Positions 1 to 9,424 are shown, numbered from the stretch's first letter. The stretch is 64,000 bases of DNA from Streptomyces sp. Root1304 (GCF_001426405.1 NZ_LMEP01000012.1:1006707-1070706); one strand, 5' to 3'. Notes: generated from the sequence alone by a model not told the origin. Numbers and translations are program-made.

Positions 1-245
1 TGGAGACGGGCCGCACCCACCAGATCCGGGTGCACATGTCCGCCCACCGCCACCCCTGCGTCGGCGACCTCACCTACGGCGCCGACCCGACGCTCGCCAA
101 GCGCCTCGGCCTGACCCGGCAGTGGCTGCACGCCGTCCGGCTCGGCTTCGAGCACCCCGGCGACGGCTCCTGGGTCGAGTTCGCCAGCACCTACCCCGAG
201 GACCTGCAGAAGGCCCTGGACCGGATCGCGTCGGAGAGCCGGTGA
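1..245 (+). CDS. RluA-family RNA pseudouridine synthase, C-terminal part (5' end outside window)
   Basis: Only the last 80 codons are visible; the reading frame is open from base 3 and the start lies upstream of the window. The visible part begins [12 protein letters not shown] and continues into [10 protein letters not shown], the conserved C-terminal signature of RluA/RluD-type enzymes, which isomerise specific uridines to pseudouridine in 23S rRNA. The catalytic Asp domain is off the edge, so the subtype cannot be fixed. In Streptomyces this gene is usually annotated rluD and follows lspA, but that context is not visible. The stop codon overlaps the GTG start of the next gene, so the two are probably translated together. 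Confidence 0.9.
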   Translation, partial: ETGRTHQIRVHMSAHRHPCVGDLTYGADPTLAKRLGLTRQWLHAVRLGFEHPGDGSWVEFASTYPEDLQKALDRIASESR

Positions 246-715
246 ACAGCGCGTACGGCGTCCGTGAGGCCGTCGGCGCCGAGGACCGGGAGGCGTGCTT
301 CGCGGTGCGCCACGAGGTCTTCGTCGTGGAGCAGGGCGTGCCGCCGGAACTGGAGTACGACCCGTACGACGAGACCGCCGTGCACGTCCTCGCGGTCCGC
401 GAGGACGGGCTGCCGCTGGGCACAGGCCGGCTGCTGTTCGGGGCGGACGCGGTCGGGAAGACCGGCGCCGACGCCTCCGTGGGCTCGCTCGGCCGGCTCG
501 CGGTCTCCGGGGCCGCCCGCGGTCTCGGGGTCGGCGCGGCGCTCGTGCGGGGCATCGAGGACGTGGCGCGCGAGCGCGGTCTGACCGCGGTCGACCTGCA
601 CGCGCAGACCCACGCGCTGGGCTTCTACGAGCGGCTCGGCTACGTGGCGTACGGCCCCGAGTTCCCGGACGCCGGCATGCCGCACCGGGCGATGCGTCGG
701 TCCCTCCGGGCGTAG
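242..715 (+). CDS. GNAT-family N-acetyltransferase
   Basis: A 157-residue GNAT-fold protein expected to transfer an acyl group from acyl-CoA to an amine; the acceptor is unknown. The N-terminal half has the ElaA/YitI-like pattern ([15 protein letters not shown]). The acetyl-CoA loop is visible as [12 protein letters not shown] and is followed by the typical C-terminal GFYERLGYV strand. The GTG start at 242 was chosen because it overlaps the upstream TGA as GTGA, giving translational coupling, and because it removes an Arg-rich upstream extension that is only a shadow of the pseudouridine synthase frame. Family assignment is secure and substrate is not predictable. Confidence 0.9.
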   Translation: MNSAYGVREAVGAEDREACFAVRHEVFVVEQGVPPELEYDPYDETAVHVLAVREDGLPLGTGRLLFGADAVGKTGADASVGSLGRLAVSGAARGLGVGAALVRGIEDVARERGLTAVDLHAQTHALGFYERLGYVAYGPEFPDAGMPHRAMRRSLRA

Positions 716-834
716 GGCCCGCCTTTCGGATCGTGCCGGGCTCGGTCCGGTAGCCGGGGCGGCCGGGCGCCGCCGCCGTCTTCCGGTGCCGACCGGGGGG
801 CAGTCACGGTGAAAGCGGACATACGTGGCAGGGT

Positions 835-2427
835 GTGGCCGTGGATCAATTGGCCCTGTTGTTCTTGCTGCTGCTCGGCGCCCTGCTCACCGTGCCCCTC
901 GGTGACCGGCTCGGACTGCCCGCACCCGTCCTGATGACCCTCGTCGGGATCGCGCTGGCCTTCCTGCCCTTCGTACCGAACGTCGAGATCCCGCCGGAGT
1001 TCATCCTCCCGCTGGTGCTGCCGCCGCTGCTCTACGCCTCCGTGCAGCGCACCTCGTGGCGCCAGTTCGCGGCCAACAGGCGGCCCATCTTCCTGCTGGC
1101 GGTCGCCCTCGTCTTCGTCACCACGGCCGCCGTCGGCGCCGTCGCGCACGCGATGGTGCCCGGCCTCCCGCTGGCCGCCGCCATCGCGCTGGGCGCCCTC
1201 GTCGCGCCGCCGGACCCGGTGGCGGCGACCGCCGTGGCCGGCTCGCTCGGGCTGCCCCGCCGGCTGGTGTCGATCCTGGAGGGCGAGGGCCTCTTCAACG
1301 ACGTCACCGCGATCGTGCTCTACCACGTGGCCATCGCCGCCGTCGTCAGCGGTTCCTTCTCCTGGCCGGAGGCGCTCGGCGAGTTCGCGCTCTCCGCCGT
1401 GGTCGCCGTGATCGTCGGCCTGACGCTCGGCTGGCTCTCCAACAAGCTCATCGGGCTGCTCGGCGACGTCACCCTCCAGACCGGCCTGACGCTCCTGGTG
1501 CCCTTCGTGAGCTATGTGCTCGCCGAGGAGCTGCACGGCTCCGGCGTCCTCGCGGTCCTGCTCACCGCCCTCTTCCTGGCCGAGCACGCGGCCGACGCCG
1601 ACGACGTCATGGGCCGGCTCGCCGGCCAGACGTTCTGGCAGATCGTCGACACCCTGGTCACCGGCATCGCCTTCGGGCTCATCGGCCTGGAACTGATCCA
1701 TGTCTTCGGGGTGGCCGAGGGCCGTGGCTGGGAGATGCTCCGCTGGGGCGCCGCCGTGGTCGGGGTGGTCGTCGGGGTCCGGCTGCTGTGGCTGCTGCCC
1801 GCCACCTGGCTGGCGAAGCGGCTGCACACGCTCCGGGACGTCGACGAGGAGATCCCCACCAGCTGGCGGGAGACGATCGTCATGTGGTGGGCGGGGATGC
1901 GCGGGGTGGCCTCGGTGGCACTGGCGCTCGCCGTGCCGCTCACCACCCACGACGGCGAGCCCTTTCCCGGCCGTGACGAGATCGTCTTCATCGCCTTCTG
2001 CGTGATCATCACCACCCTGGTCTTCCAGGGGCTCACCCTGCCCTGGCTGGTCCGGCGGCTCGGCGTGCGGGCCGACGCGGACGTCGAGCGGGCCTTCGAG
2101 CGCGACCTCGCGATCCGGGCCGCGAAGGCGGCGAAGCGCAGGCTCAAGGAGATCGAGGAGGTCGAGGAGCTGCCGGAGGAGGTCCAGGAGCGGCTGCTGC
2201 GCGGGGCGTACGACATCGGGGCGCGGATCAGCCCCGACATGGTCGACGAGGAGCGGAAGGCCGCGTTCGTGGAGCGGACGGAGCGGTTCAAGGCGGTGCA
2301 GCGGATCCAGCGGGAGCTGATGTCGGCCGCCCGGCACGAGGTGCTGGCGGCGCGCAGCGAGCCGGGCGCCGACCCGGAGGTGGTCGACCGGGTGCTGCGG
2401 CAGCTGGACGTGCGCAGCATGCGGTGA
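835..2427 (+). CDS. CPA1-family Na+/H+ antiporter
   Basis: A 530-residue integral membrane protein of the NhaP/NHE-type cation:proton antiporter family, exchanging cytoplasmic Na+ or K+ for protons. About ten to twelve hydrophobic segments fill residues 5-400. Diagnostic motifs are visible: APPDPVAATAV around residues 124-134 (equivalent to the conserved TDPV loop) and EGEGLFND around 149-156, whose Asn-Asp pair is the ion-site motif of the family. The last roughly 120 residues are a charged, probably helical cytoplasmic domain rich in Glu and Arg. GTG at 835 and GTG at 841 are both possible starts; neither has a convincing ribosome-binding site. Confidence 0.92.
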   Translation: MAVDQLALLFLLLLGALLTVPLGDRLGLPAPVLMTLVGIALAFLPFVPNVEIPPEFILPLVLPPLLYASVQRTSWRQFAANRRPIFLLAVALVFVTTAAVGAVAHAMVPGLPLAAAIALGALVAPPDPVAATAVAGSLGLPRRLVSILEGEGLFNDVTAIVLYHVAIAAVVSGSFSWPEALGEFALSAVVAVIVGLTLGWLSNKLIGLLGDVTLQTGLTLLVPFVSYVLAEELHGSGVLAVLLTALFLAEHAADADDVMGRLAGQTFWQIVDTLVTGIAFGLIGLELIHVFGVAEGRGWEMLRWGAAVVGVVVGVRLLWLLPATWLAKRLHTLRDVDEEIPTSWRETIVMWWAGMRGVASVALALAVPLTTHDGEPFPGRDEIVFIAFCVIITTLVFQGLTLPWLVRRLGVRADADVERAFERDLAIRAAKAAKRRLKEIEEVEELPEEVQERLLRGAYDIGARISPDMVDEERKAAFVERTERFKAVQRIQRELMSAARHEVLAARSEPGADPEVVDRVLRQLDVRSMR

Positions 2428-2457
2428 CGTCCCGGCCCGTCGGAGCCGGGTGGCAGG

Positions 2458-3036
2458 ATGGGACGCATGGACATCATGCTCTTCCACTCGGCCTACGGGC
2501 TGACCCCCTCCGTCAAGGCGGCCGCCGAGCGCCTCAGGGCCGCCGGGCACCAGGTCTGGACGCCGGACCTCTACGACGGACGGACGGTCGGGACCGTCGA
2601 GGAGGGCGTGGTGCTCCGGGACGAGATCGGCAAGGACGAGCTGCTGAAGCGGGCGGTCCTGGCCGCCGCGCCCTACTCCGAGCGGGGCCTGGTCTACATG
2701 GGCCTCTCCCTCGGGGCCTCGGTCGCGCAGACCCTGGCGCTCGGGGACGAGAAGGCGCGCGGGCTGCTGCTGTTCCACGGCACCTCGGACCTCGCGGAGT
2801 CCGCGTCGGTGGACGAGCTGCCGGTGCAGCTGCACGTGGCCGATCCGGACCCCTTCGAGACGGACGACTGGCTGTCCTCCTGGTACCTCCAGATGCGGAA
2901 GGCCGGGGCGGACGTGGAGATGTACCGCTACCGGGGCGCCGGGCACGTGTACACGGACCCGGAGCTGCCCGACTGGGACGAGGAGGCGGCGGAGCGGACC
3001 TGGTCGGTGGCGCTGTCCTTCCTCGACAGCCTGTAG
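2458..3036 (+). CDS. Dienelactone hydrolase family protein (alpha/beta hydrolase)
   Basis: A 192-residue cytosolic alpha/beta hydrolase. A nucleophile elbow is visible as GLSLGA (Ser near residue 84), a candidate catalytic His lies in GAGHVYTD near residue 163, and the short fold length fits the dienelactone hydrolase branch (about 190-240 residues). Classical dienelactone hydrolases use Cys, so the Ser here makes the substrate open. Translation may begin at ATG 2458 or at ATG 2467, which gives the family-typical MDIMLFHSAYG start. It follows the antiporter by 30 bp and could be cotranscribed with it. A strong hairpin terminator lies just downstream. Confidence 0.85.
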   Translation: MGRMDIMLFHSAYGLTPSVKAAAERLRAAGHQVWTPDLYDGRTVGTVEEGVVLRDEIGKDELLKRAVLAAAPYSERGLVYMGLSLGASVAQTLALGDEKARGLLLFHGTSDLAESASVDELPVQLHVADPDPFETDDWLSSWYLQMRKAGADVEMYRYRGAGHVYTDPELPDWDEEAAERTWSVALSFLDSL

Positions 3037-3051
3037 GACGCGCGCGCAAGG

Positions 3052-3086
3052 CCGTGGCCCCCGGGGGATTCCCCCGGGGGCCACGG
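3052..3086. terminator. Strong hairpin terminator between convergent genes
   Basis: Two perfect 16-bp arms (3052-3067 and 3071-3086) enclose a 3-nt loop; the arms consist of CCGTGG followed by C5G5 and its complement. The hairpin lies between the 3' ends of the hydrolase (+) and the metalloprotease (-), so it probably serves both directions. There is no T-tract, as is usual in Streptomyces. Confidence 0.8.
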
Positions 3087-3101
3087 TCGTGTTCAGGCGG
3101 T

Positions 3102-4109
3102 TCAGGCGCGGTACGCGGTCCAGAAGTCGTTCATCCGGGTCACCTGGCCCGAGGTGAACTGGTACATGCAGGAGTCGTACGTGTAGTCCATGAAGTTGTG
3201 GATCGGGTCCACGCCGGCCTTGTTGGCGCAGGAGTCACGGCCGGTCGGGCACTCGTACGCGGGGCTCTTCTCGGCCGGGGTGTCGGCGACCGAGTCGCCG
3301 CTGCCGCTGCAGCCGCCCTGGAAGGTGTGGTAGAGGCCCATCCAGTGGCCGACCTCGTGGGTGGCGGTGTCGCCCTCGTTGTAGTTGGCCGCGGAGCCGC
3401 CCGGGAGGGAGGCGTCGAGGATGACGACACCGTCCATGGAGGGGCTGGAGGCGTACGAGGACGGGAAGGTCGCCCAGCCGAGGAGGCCGCCGCCGAGGTT
3501 CGCGGTGTAGACGTTCAGCGCGCCCGCGCCGCCCTTGCGGAGGGTCTGCTTCATCTGCTTCTCGGCGGTGGAGCCGGAGGACAGGTTGTACCAGGTGGCG
3601 TTGTCCGTGTAGTCGGTGCCGGCCAGGGTGAACTGGAAGTTGGTGTTCACGTTGCCGGTGCCCTGGCCGCCGTAGGCGGCGTTGAGGACCGCCATCTGGT
3701 TGTTGATCGAGGTGGCGGAGAGCTTGCCCGTGGTGCCCGAGTGGACGACGTGGAAGTAGACGGGGATGTTCACCGCGGCGGCGATCCCGGCCGTGCCGGC
3801 GGTGGCGCCGAGGCGGCCGGCGGAACGGGCCTCGGAGAGCTTCTTCTTGAAGTCCTCGTCCATGGACTTGGCCTTGGCGGCCGAGACCTCGTTCGGCTCG
3901 GCGGCGTGGCTGTCGGCGCCGCGCGCCTTCCGGGCGCCGGAGAGGGCGCCGGCGTCGTCCGCGCACTTCTCGGCGGAGGCGCCCGCCAGGGCGGTGCCGC
4001 CTACGGCCACGGGGGCGGAGAGGGGGGCCAGGGCCAGGGTTCCGGCCATGACGGCGGTGCCGAGCATACGACGTGACATACGGGGGGATATACGGACAAG
4101 AGCACGCAC
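3102..4109 (-). CDS. Secreted zinc metalloprotease (M43/pappalysin-like)
   Basis: A 335-residue precursor. The N-terminus has Arg residues followed by a hydrophobic Ala/Leu-rich stretch ending at an Ala-x-Ala type site, so the protein should be secreted; a propeptide of roughly 100 residues precedes the catalytic domain. The zinc site is the extended metzincin motif [11 protein letters not shown] (His251, Glu252, His255, His261), and a Met-turn candidate ([10 protein letters not shown]) follows. Cys residues around the active site suggest disulfides, as in M43 enzymes. The GTG start at 4109 was chosen because GAGGAG lies 5 bases upstream; an earlier in-frame ATG at 4208 has no such site. Natural substrate unknown. 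Confidence 0.88.
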   Translation of the reverse strand: MRALVRISPRMSRRMLGTAVMAGTLALAPLSAPVAVGGTALAGASAEKCADDAGALSGARKARGADSHAAEPNEVSAAKAKSMDEDFKKKLSEARSAGRLGATAGTAGIAAAVNIPVYFHVVHSGTTGKLSATSINNQMAVLNAAYGGQGTGNVNTNFQFTLAGTDYTDNATWYNLSSGSTAEKQMKQTLRKGGAGALNVYTANLGGGLLGWATFPSSYASSPSMDGVVILDASLPGGSAANYNEGDTATHEVGHWMGLYHTFQGGCSGSGDSVADTPAEKSPAYECPTGRDSCANKAGVDPIHNFMDYTYDSCMYQFTSGQVTRMNDFWTAYRA

Positions 4110-4416
4110 GGTGACTCCTCGCGGGGGGTGGTGGGGAGGAACTTCCTCCGCCACGCCGGGGAGATTACGCGTCCATGTCAGATGCTGTTGAGCAGTGATC
4201 AGGCCCAATCATTCGTGGGGCATTTCGGGGCATCGGGAAGAAAAACTGGTGTGGCTTCCGGAGTTTGAGACGCCGACGTAACAGTCGGGGTGACGGAGGC
4301 GGGTGGTGTGTCCGGATTCGATCTCCGTAACCCGCCACCCGCCGTAGCCATGTGATCTCCCGTTAACAGAAGGGATCATGGCTGAAAAGCATCGCTGCCG
4401 GACCGTCAGGGGAACC
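4110..4416. promoter_or_regulatory. 307-bp intergenic region upstream of the metalloprotease
   Basis: No protein-coding gene is convincing here. The region holds the probable protease promoter (4162-4191, minus strand), a 15-bp perfect palindrome GGAGGAA-C-TTCCTCC at 4135-4149 in the predicted leader, and a hairpin with 9-bp arms GGCGGGTGG/CCACCCGCC at 4298-4306 and 4335-4343. The hairpin lies about 75 bp beyond the phoD-like stop codon and could act as its terminator. Confidence 0.5.
4162..4191 (-). promoter_or_regulatory. Candidate promoter of the metalloprotease
   Basis: On the minus strand TCAACA (4191-4186) and TAATCT (4167-4162) are separated by 18 bp, a reasonable -35/-10 pair for the principal sigma factor. 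Transcription would start about 45 bases before the GTG at 4109. Assigned by eye only. Confidence 0.35.
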
Positions 4417-6066
4417 TCAGCGAACCGGCTGGTACACCCGCTCGACACGCTGCGTTCCGCTCAGCGTCCGGTAGGAGCGCGCCCAGGCGGTGGACGCGGC
4501 CGGGTCCGCCTTGTCGGAGACCGTGTAGTAGTCCATCTGCGAGCGTTCGGCGGTCACGTCGAGCACGCCGTAGCCGTGGTGGTCCATGTCCACCCACTTC
4601 ACATGCCGGTTGGCGGCCTTCACGGCGCCCGCGGCCACCACCGAGAGCGTCCCCGGCGCCACGTGCAGCAGGTCGTCCAGGTTGTCCGAGGTCACCGAGG
4701 TGACCACGAACTCGGTCGCGGCGGAGGCCGACAGCGGATACGTCGCCGCCTTCACCGGAACGTCGTTGGCCCACGCCATGTGGATGTCACCGGTGAGGAA
4801 GACCGTGTTCCTGATGGCCCGCGAGGTCAGGTGCGCGAGCAGCTCCCTGCGGTCGTCGGTGTAGCCGTCCCACTGGTCGACGTTGACCGCGAGCCCCTCC
4901 TTCGGCAGGCCCATCAGCTCGGCGAGCGGCTCCAGGAGCGAGGCGGGCAGCGCGCCGAACGCGACCGGCGAGATCATCACCGAGGTGCCGACCAGCTGCC
5001 AGGTCGCGTCCGAACCGGCCAGCCCGGACTTCAGCCAGTCCAGCTGGGCGCGGCCGGTGATGCTCCGCTCCGGGTCGTCGACCGTTCCGCTGCCCACCTT
5101 CGCCGGGGCGGAGCGGAAGGACCGCAGGTCGAGCAGGTGCAGATCGGCCAGCTTGCCGAAGCGCAGCCGCCGGAAGACCGTGCCCTCGGTGGAGGCGCGG
5201 ACCGGCATCCACTCGAAGTAGGCCTGCTTGGCGGCGGCCACCCGGGCCGCCCAGTCGCCCTCGGCGCCGGGGGTGTGGTTCTCGGCGCCGCCCGCCCAGG
5301 CGTCGTTGGCGAACTCGTGGTCGTCCCAGATGGCGACGAACGGGTGGGCGTGGTGCAGTGCCTGGAGGTCGGGGTCCGTCTTGTACGCGCCGTGCCGGGT
5401 GCGGTAGTCGGCGAGCGAGACGATCTCGTGGCGCGGCTCGTGCTGCCGGACGGTGTACTTCGCCTCCGGGTAGACGCCGGAGCCGTACTCGTAGAGGTAG
5501 TCGCCGAGGTGGAGGACCGCGTCCAGGTCGGCGCGGGCGGCGAGATGGCGGTACGCGGAGAAGTGGCCGGCCTCCCAGTTCGCGCAGGAGACCACGCCGA
5601 AGCGGATGCCGGGCGCGGCGGAGTCGGCGGCCGGAGCGGTGCGGGTCCGGGCGGCCGGGGAGACGGCGGAGCCGGCGGTGAAGCGGAACCAGTAGGCGGT
5701 GGCCGGGCGCAGGCCCCGTACGTCCGCCTTCACGGTGTGGTCGGAGGCGGCGCTCGCCGTGGTCGTACCGGAGGCCACGGGCCGGGTGAAGGCGCGGTCC
5801 TCGGCGAGCTCCCAGCCGACCTGGACGTCCGGGCCGAGGCCGGAGCCGGGCACGGCCTCGGGAGTGGGGGTGACGCGCGTCCAGAGCAGGACGCCGTCGG
5901 GCAGCGGGTCGCCCGAGGCGACGCCGTGGAGGAACGCGGGCTCGCCTGAAGCCGCTTGCGCGACGGCGGCCGTGCCGAGCAGGGTGGGCGCGACGGCGGC
6001 GGTGACGGCGGCGGCCTTGACGACCGTGCGCCGCGTGGGGGCGGGTGATATGAAACGACTGGTCAC
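4417..6066 (-). CDS. phoD: PhoD-like alkaline phosphatase, Tat-exported
   Basis: A 549-residue secreted metallophosphatase of the PhoD family, hydrolysing phosphomono- and diesters outside the cell. The N-terminus carries a twin-arginine signal ([11 protein letters not shown], Arg12-Arg13) followed by a hydrophobic stretch and an AQA cleavage site near residue 38. A fibronectin-like N-terminal domain is followed by the metallophosphatase core, with metal-binding motifs [29 protein letters not shown] and TGDIHMAW in the expected order. Length matches the family. Streptomyces phoD-type genes are often PhoP-controlled, but I see no GTTCAC-type PHO-box repeats upstream; instead a perfect inverted repeat overlaps the likely -10 region. 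The exact orthologue is inferred. Confidence 0.9.
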   Translation of the reverse strand: MTSRFISPAPTRRTVVKAAAVTAAVAPTLLGTAAVAQAASGEPAFLHGVASGDPLPDGVLLWTRVTPTPEAVPGSGLGPDVQVGWELAEDRAFTRPVASGTTTASAASDHTVKADVRGLRPATAYWFRFTAGSAVSPAARTRTAPAADSAAPGIRFGVVSCANWEAGHFSAYRHLAARADLDAVLHLGDYLYEYGSGVYPEAKYTVRQHEPRHEIVSLADYRTRHGAYKTDPDLQALHHAHPFVAIWDDHEFANDAWAGGAENHTPGAEGDWAARVAAAKQAYFEWMPVRASTEGTVFRRLRFGKLADLHLLDLRSFRSAPAKVGSGTVDDPERSITGRAQLDWLKSGLAGSDATWQLVGTSVMISPVAFGALPASLLEPLAELMGLPKEGLAVNVDQWDGYTDDRRELLAHLTSRAIRNTVFLTGDIHMAWANDVPVKAATYPLSASAATEFVVTSVTSDNLDDLLHVAPGTLSVVAAGAVKAANRHVKWVDMDHHGYGVLDVTAERSQMDYYTVSDKADPAASTAWARSYRTLSGTQRVERVYQPVR

Positions 6067-6067
6067 G

Positions 6068-6085
6068 GCCAGTCAGATTACTGGC
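6068..6085 (-). promoter_or_regulatory. Inverted repeat over the -10 region of the phoD-like gene
   Basis: GCCAGT (6068-6073) and ACTGGC (6080-6085) form perfect 6-bp arms with a 6-bp spacer. The minus-strand -10-like hexamer TAATCT (6080-6075) lies inside, and its start point would fall almost on the GTG at 6066, which suggests a leaderless mRNA. A repressor bound here would block the promoter. Confidence 0.4.
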
Positions 6086-6261
6086 GAGTACGCCCAAAGG
6101 GCAGGCGATATCCGGAAGTTCGCCGGGCCGTCGCCCGCAGGCCACACCCCGGCGGCGGACGCGATTCCTCGGGGGTCGCTAGCCTGACCCGGGATCAGGA
6201 ACGGCCTTCCGTGGAGCAGTGGCCAGAGGGAGGCCGCTCGCACCGTCGCAGGGGGAGCAGG

Positions 6262-7800
6262 ATGTCGCAGCCGCACGAGCCCTGGTACAGGCACAACCCG
6301 CCGTCCTGGCCCGCGCCGGACAATCCCTACGCCCCCGAGGGCTACGGCCCGCCGCCGCCACGCCCGCGCCGCCGCCGCCGGTGGCCGGTGGCCGCCGCGG
6401 CCCTCGCCCTCCTCCTGCTCGCCGGCGCCGGCGTGTACGTCCTCGGCGAGCGCTCCGGACCGGACCGCGCGATATCGGACGGCGCCGGATCGAAGAGTCC
6501 CGCCCCGGCGACCACCGCGCCGCCTGAGGCGACCGCCCGGCCCACCCCGACGCCCGCCCGCATCCCCACCACCGAGGAGATCGCGCAGCGGCGCAAGCCC
6601 GGTGAGGCGAGCGCCTGGATCGTCGACGACCGAACCGACCTGCCCCGCCGGAACATCCCGACCGAGGACCTCTGGATCGTCGGAGACACCGTCGTGCAGG
6701 CCATCTACAAGAAGGTCGTCGCCCACCGGCTCGGCGACGGCGCCGAGCTGTGGAGCGTCACCCTCCCGACGCCCGTCTGCGAGACCCCGGTCAACCCGAC
6801 CCCCGACGGCAAGGTCGTCATCGTCCTCCAGAACGTCGAGGCCTGGACCGGCGCCCGGTGCAACCAGCTCCGGATGATCGACCTGCGCACCGGCAAGGAG
6901 GGCTGGCACAAGCAGCTGGCCGAGACCGGCGCGGGGGACGACACGATCATCGTGGACAGTGCGATCAGCGGCGGCACCGTCGCGATCGTCCAGAGCATGA
7001 AGGCCGCCGCGTACCGGGTCGCCGACGGGCGGAAGCTGTACGACATCCCCCTGGAGAACCCCGGGAAGTGCTACCCCGGCCGGGTGGCGGGCGGCAGCCG
7101 GCTCCTGGTGCTCGCCGACTGCGCGATCAGTGCGCTGGAGAGGGCGTACGACCAGGTCCGGGAGATCGATCCGGCCACGGGCAAGGTCCGGTGGCGCTAC
7201 CGGACGGAGCCGGGCCGGAGGATCGGCCAGGTGCTTTCCGTCGCCCCGGCCGTGATCACCACCGTGCACCGGAAGACCCACGCCGCCGACTGGCGGGTCG
7301 TCGCCCTCGGACCCGACGGCCGGGTCCGCAGGACCATCGACCCCCGGCCGCAGGGCTTCAAGCACTGCGGCGACACCGTGGACACCTCCGCCGACGCCCA
7401 GGCGTGCCGGCAGGCCGTCGTCGGCGGGGGCCTCGTGCTCCTCGGCGGCGACGACCGCGTCGGCGCCTACGACCTCGGCACCGGGAAACTGGTCTGGGGC
7501 GTGAAGGCGGAGGGGACCGCGTACGGCTACTTCCCCCTGCGCGTGGGACCGGGCAGGACCGGGCTCGTCTACCGGCTCGGCACGTACAGCGAAGGCGGGC
7601 GCGTCTTCCGGGTCGGTCCGGGGAGCGTGAACGCGATGAAGGACGTGCTCCGGCTTCCCGCGTCCACCGCGAGGGTCGAGTTCGGGATGGGCGTCGTCGG
7701 GGAGAACGCCTACGTGGGCGACCGGCTGGTGCTCGCGCCCGCGGGTCTGAGCGGCGACGACATCCAGCACCAGCCCCGCATGCTCTCCTTCGCTCCCTGA
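6262..7800 (+). CDS. Membrane-anchored PQQ-type beta-propeller protein
   Basis: A 512-residue protein with a Pro-rich N-terminus, an Arg-rich stop-transfer stretch ([12 protein letters not shown]) and one hydrophobic segment near residues 42-62. A Pro/Thr-rich linker follows, then about 400 extracytoplasmic residues. These contain repeats of the type 'D/R-TG-K-x-x-W' (for example LRTGKEGWHKQ, PATGKVRWRY, LGTGKLVWGV), typical of PQQ-like propellers. It is probably a surface binding or scaffold protein rather than a quinoprotein enzyme, since no dehydrogenase active-site Asp or disulfide ring is recognisable. The ATG at 6262 has GGGGGAG closely upstream and was preferred over an in-frame start at 6211. 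Confidence 0.8.
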   Translation: MSQPHEPWYRHNPPSWPAPDNPYAPEGYGPPPPRPRRRRRWPVAAAALALLLLAGAGVYVLGERSGPDRAISDGAGSKSPAPATTAPPEATARPTPTPARIPTTEEIAQRRKPGEASAWIVDDRTDLPRRNIPTEDLWIVGDTVVQAIYKKVVAHRLGDGAELWSVTLPTPVCETPVNPTPDGKVVIVLQNVEAWTGARCNQLRMIDLRTGKEGWHKQLAETGAGDDTIIVDSAISGGTVAIVQSMKAAAYRVADGRKLYDIPLENPGKCYPGRVAGGSRLLVLADCAISALERAYDQVREIDPATGKVRWRYRTEPGRRIGQVLSVAPAVITTVHRKTHAADWRVVALGPDGRVRRTIDPRPQGFKHCGDTVDTSADAQACRQAVVGGGLVLLGGDDRVGAYDLGTGKLVWGVKAEGTAYGYFPLRVGPGRTGLVYRLGTYSEGGRVFRVGPGSVNAMKDVLRLPASTARVEFGMGVVGENAYVGDRLVLAPAGLSGDDIQHQPRMLSFAP

Positions 7801-7843
7801 TCCGTCGGGGGCGGGTCGGGGAACGAAGGAGGCGCGATGCCGG

Positions 7844-8659
7844 TCAGGCCTTCAGCGCGGCGGCGATGGCCGTCTCGAACTCGGCCGCCGTCAGCGGCGG
7901 GTTCTCGCTGCCCGCCACCGTCACCGGCTTGCCGTCCATCTTCAGGGTCGGCGTGCCCGTCACTCCGCTGTCGTCGAAGGCCTTCGACATCTTCATCGCC
8001 CAGGCGTCGAAGGTGCCCTCCTCGACGTTCTTCTTGAACTCGGCGTTGCCCTTCAGCGCCGGCACCGAGTCCGCCACCTTCAGGAGGTAGGAGTCCTTGG
8101 CGAACTTGTCGTCGTTCTCCTCGGGGTGGAAGTCCGTCGAGTAGAGCGCCGACTTGTACGTCAGGAAGGCCTCGGGGCTCACGTTCAGGGCCGCGCCCAG
8201 CGCCGACAGGGCGTTCTTCGAGCCCTCGCCCGCGGTGGCGTTGTCGATGAAGGTGGCACCCACGTACTTGATCTTGTACTTGCCGGCCGCGACGTCCTTC
8301 TCGACCGTCGCGCCCACGCCCTGCTCGAAGGTCGCGCAGACCGGGCAGCGCGAGTCCTCGTACAGCTCCAGGGTCTTCTTCGCGGACTCCTTGCCGATGA
8401 CGACCGTCGTGCCGTTCGTGCCCGTGGTGTTCTTCGGCGCGGACACCGTCTTCGCGTCCGCCGCCGCCTCCCAGGCGGAGGGCTTGTTGGACTGGACGAC
8501 CGCGTAGCCGATGCCGCCTGCGGCGGCCAGGACGGCCACCGCCGAGACGCCGACGACCAGCTGCCGGCGGGCCCGGTCCTTCTTGGCCTGCCGCTCGCGC
8601 TCGACGCGCAGCCGCTCGCGGGCGGCGGCCTTGTTGTTCTGGCTGTTGCGTGCGCTCAT
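7844..8659 (-). CDS. Membrane-anchored DsbA/thioredoxin-fold protein
   Basis: A 271-residue protein with a charged coiled N-terminus (repeated RER/AKK residues), one transmembrane segment near residues 34-55, and an extracytoplasmic thioredoxin-fold domain. The active-site motif is CPVC at residues 105-108, followed by the helical insert and the cis-Pro region TGTPTL typical of the DsbA/BdbD group. It should form or isomerise disulfides in exported proteins. The start has GGAG 8 bases upstream. The next gene on the same strand encodes a small membrane protein, as is common for thiol-redox pairs. A paralogue with the same layout lies at 38893-39735. Confidence 0.85.
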   Translation of the reverse strand: MSARNSQNNKAAARERLRVERERQAKKDRARRQLVVGVSAVAVLAAAGGIGYAVVQSNKPSAWEAAADAKTVSAPKNTTGTNGTTVVIGKESAKKTLELYEDSRCPVCATFEQGVGATVEKDVAAGKYKIKYVGATFIDNATAGEGSKNALSALGAALNVSPEAFLTYKSALYSTDFHPEENDDKFAKDSYLLKVADSVPALKGNAEFKKNVEEGTFDAWAMKMSKAFDDSGVTGTPTLKMDGKPVTVAGSENPPLTAAEFETAIAAALKA

Positions 8660-8722
8660 GATCGTGATCTCCGTGAAGGGTGAGGAAGGAAGGGGACTGC
8701 GTGCCGGGAAGCGGGCGTGCGC

Positions 8723-9424
8723 TCAGACGAGAGCGACGCCGGGGCACGGCGGTCCCCGCCGTCCCACGGAGTGGGTCAGGAGGCGGGTGCGGGAGGGCCG
8801 GGGCCGTCCCGCGGGCCGTCCGGACCGGCGGGGCGCCGGACCGGCGGTACGGAAGAGGGCCGCGACGAGCAGCAGCGGCCGGAACGCGAAGGCCGCGACC
8901 GCGCCGAGCAGCCGGGCGAGCGCCCGCTCCCCGCCGCGCAGCCAGACCGCCGCCGAGAGGCCGACGGCCAGATGGGCCGCGAGCAGCAGCCACGGCAGGG
9001 CCGGGTCGGGGGAGTCGAGCAGGGCGGCGGCGCCGCCCTCGGGGGCCGCCACGCCGGGCAGCGGGGTGCCGACGGCGCCGCCGCAGAACACCTCCACGCC
9101 CACCGCGCGCAGCGAACCGGCGACCGGGCCGCCGGCGGGGCCGTAACAGACCGCCTGGCCGCTGGTGAACAGCGTGTCGGCGGCCAGTTCCAGCGGGACC
9201 AGCAGCCCGGCGATCGGGCCGAAGCCGCGCTCGCGGCCGGCCAGCGCGTACGCCGCGGCGAAGACGCCGACAGCGACCGGGACGACCGTCCCGAGCGGCA
9301 GCGGCACGCGGGAGAGCAGCACGTGGGACGCCACGGACAGCGTCACGACCACCGCCGTGAAGAACGCCGCCCGCAGCGTCCTCAGCTGCGTCCCTGCCAT
9401 GTCCATCGTCGTGGAGTCTCCCAT
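8723..9424 (-). CDS. Multi-pass membrane protein of unknown function
   Basis: A 233-residue protein with about four to five hydrophobic segments (approximately residues 18-38, 41-60, 66-82, 140-160 and 170-195) and an Arg/Pro-rich cytoplasmic tail. An extracytoplasmic loop contains two Cys residues (AVCYGP and EVFCGG) that could form a disulfide. It is 63 bp upstream of and cotranscribed with the DsbA-like gene, so a supporting role in thiol chemistry is possible but is inference. The start is ambiguous: ATG 9424, ATG 9406 and ATG 9400 are in frame, and GGGAG lies 11 bases before the one at 9406. No domain recognised. Confidence 0.65.
   Translation of the reverse strand: MGDSTTMDMAGTQLRTLRAAFFTAVVVTLSVASHVLLSRVPLPLGTVVPVAVGVFAAAYALAGRERGFGPIAGLLVPLELAADTLFTSGQAVCYGPAGGPVAGSLRAVGVEVFCGGAVGTPLPGVAAPEGGAAALLDSPDPALPWLLLAAHLAVGLSAAVWLRGGERALARLLGAVAAFAFRPLLLVAALFRTAGPAPRRSGRPAGRPRPSRTRLLTHSVGRRGPPCPGVALV

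Noticed and set aside
640-3084. An 814-codon antisense frame across the antiporter and hydrolase genes
   Set aside because: His/Pro/Arg-rich low-complexity product spanning two well-supported genes and a terminator.
6067-6200. PHO box upstream of the phoD-like gene
   Set aside because: No GTTCAC-type direct repeats were found on the relevant strand.
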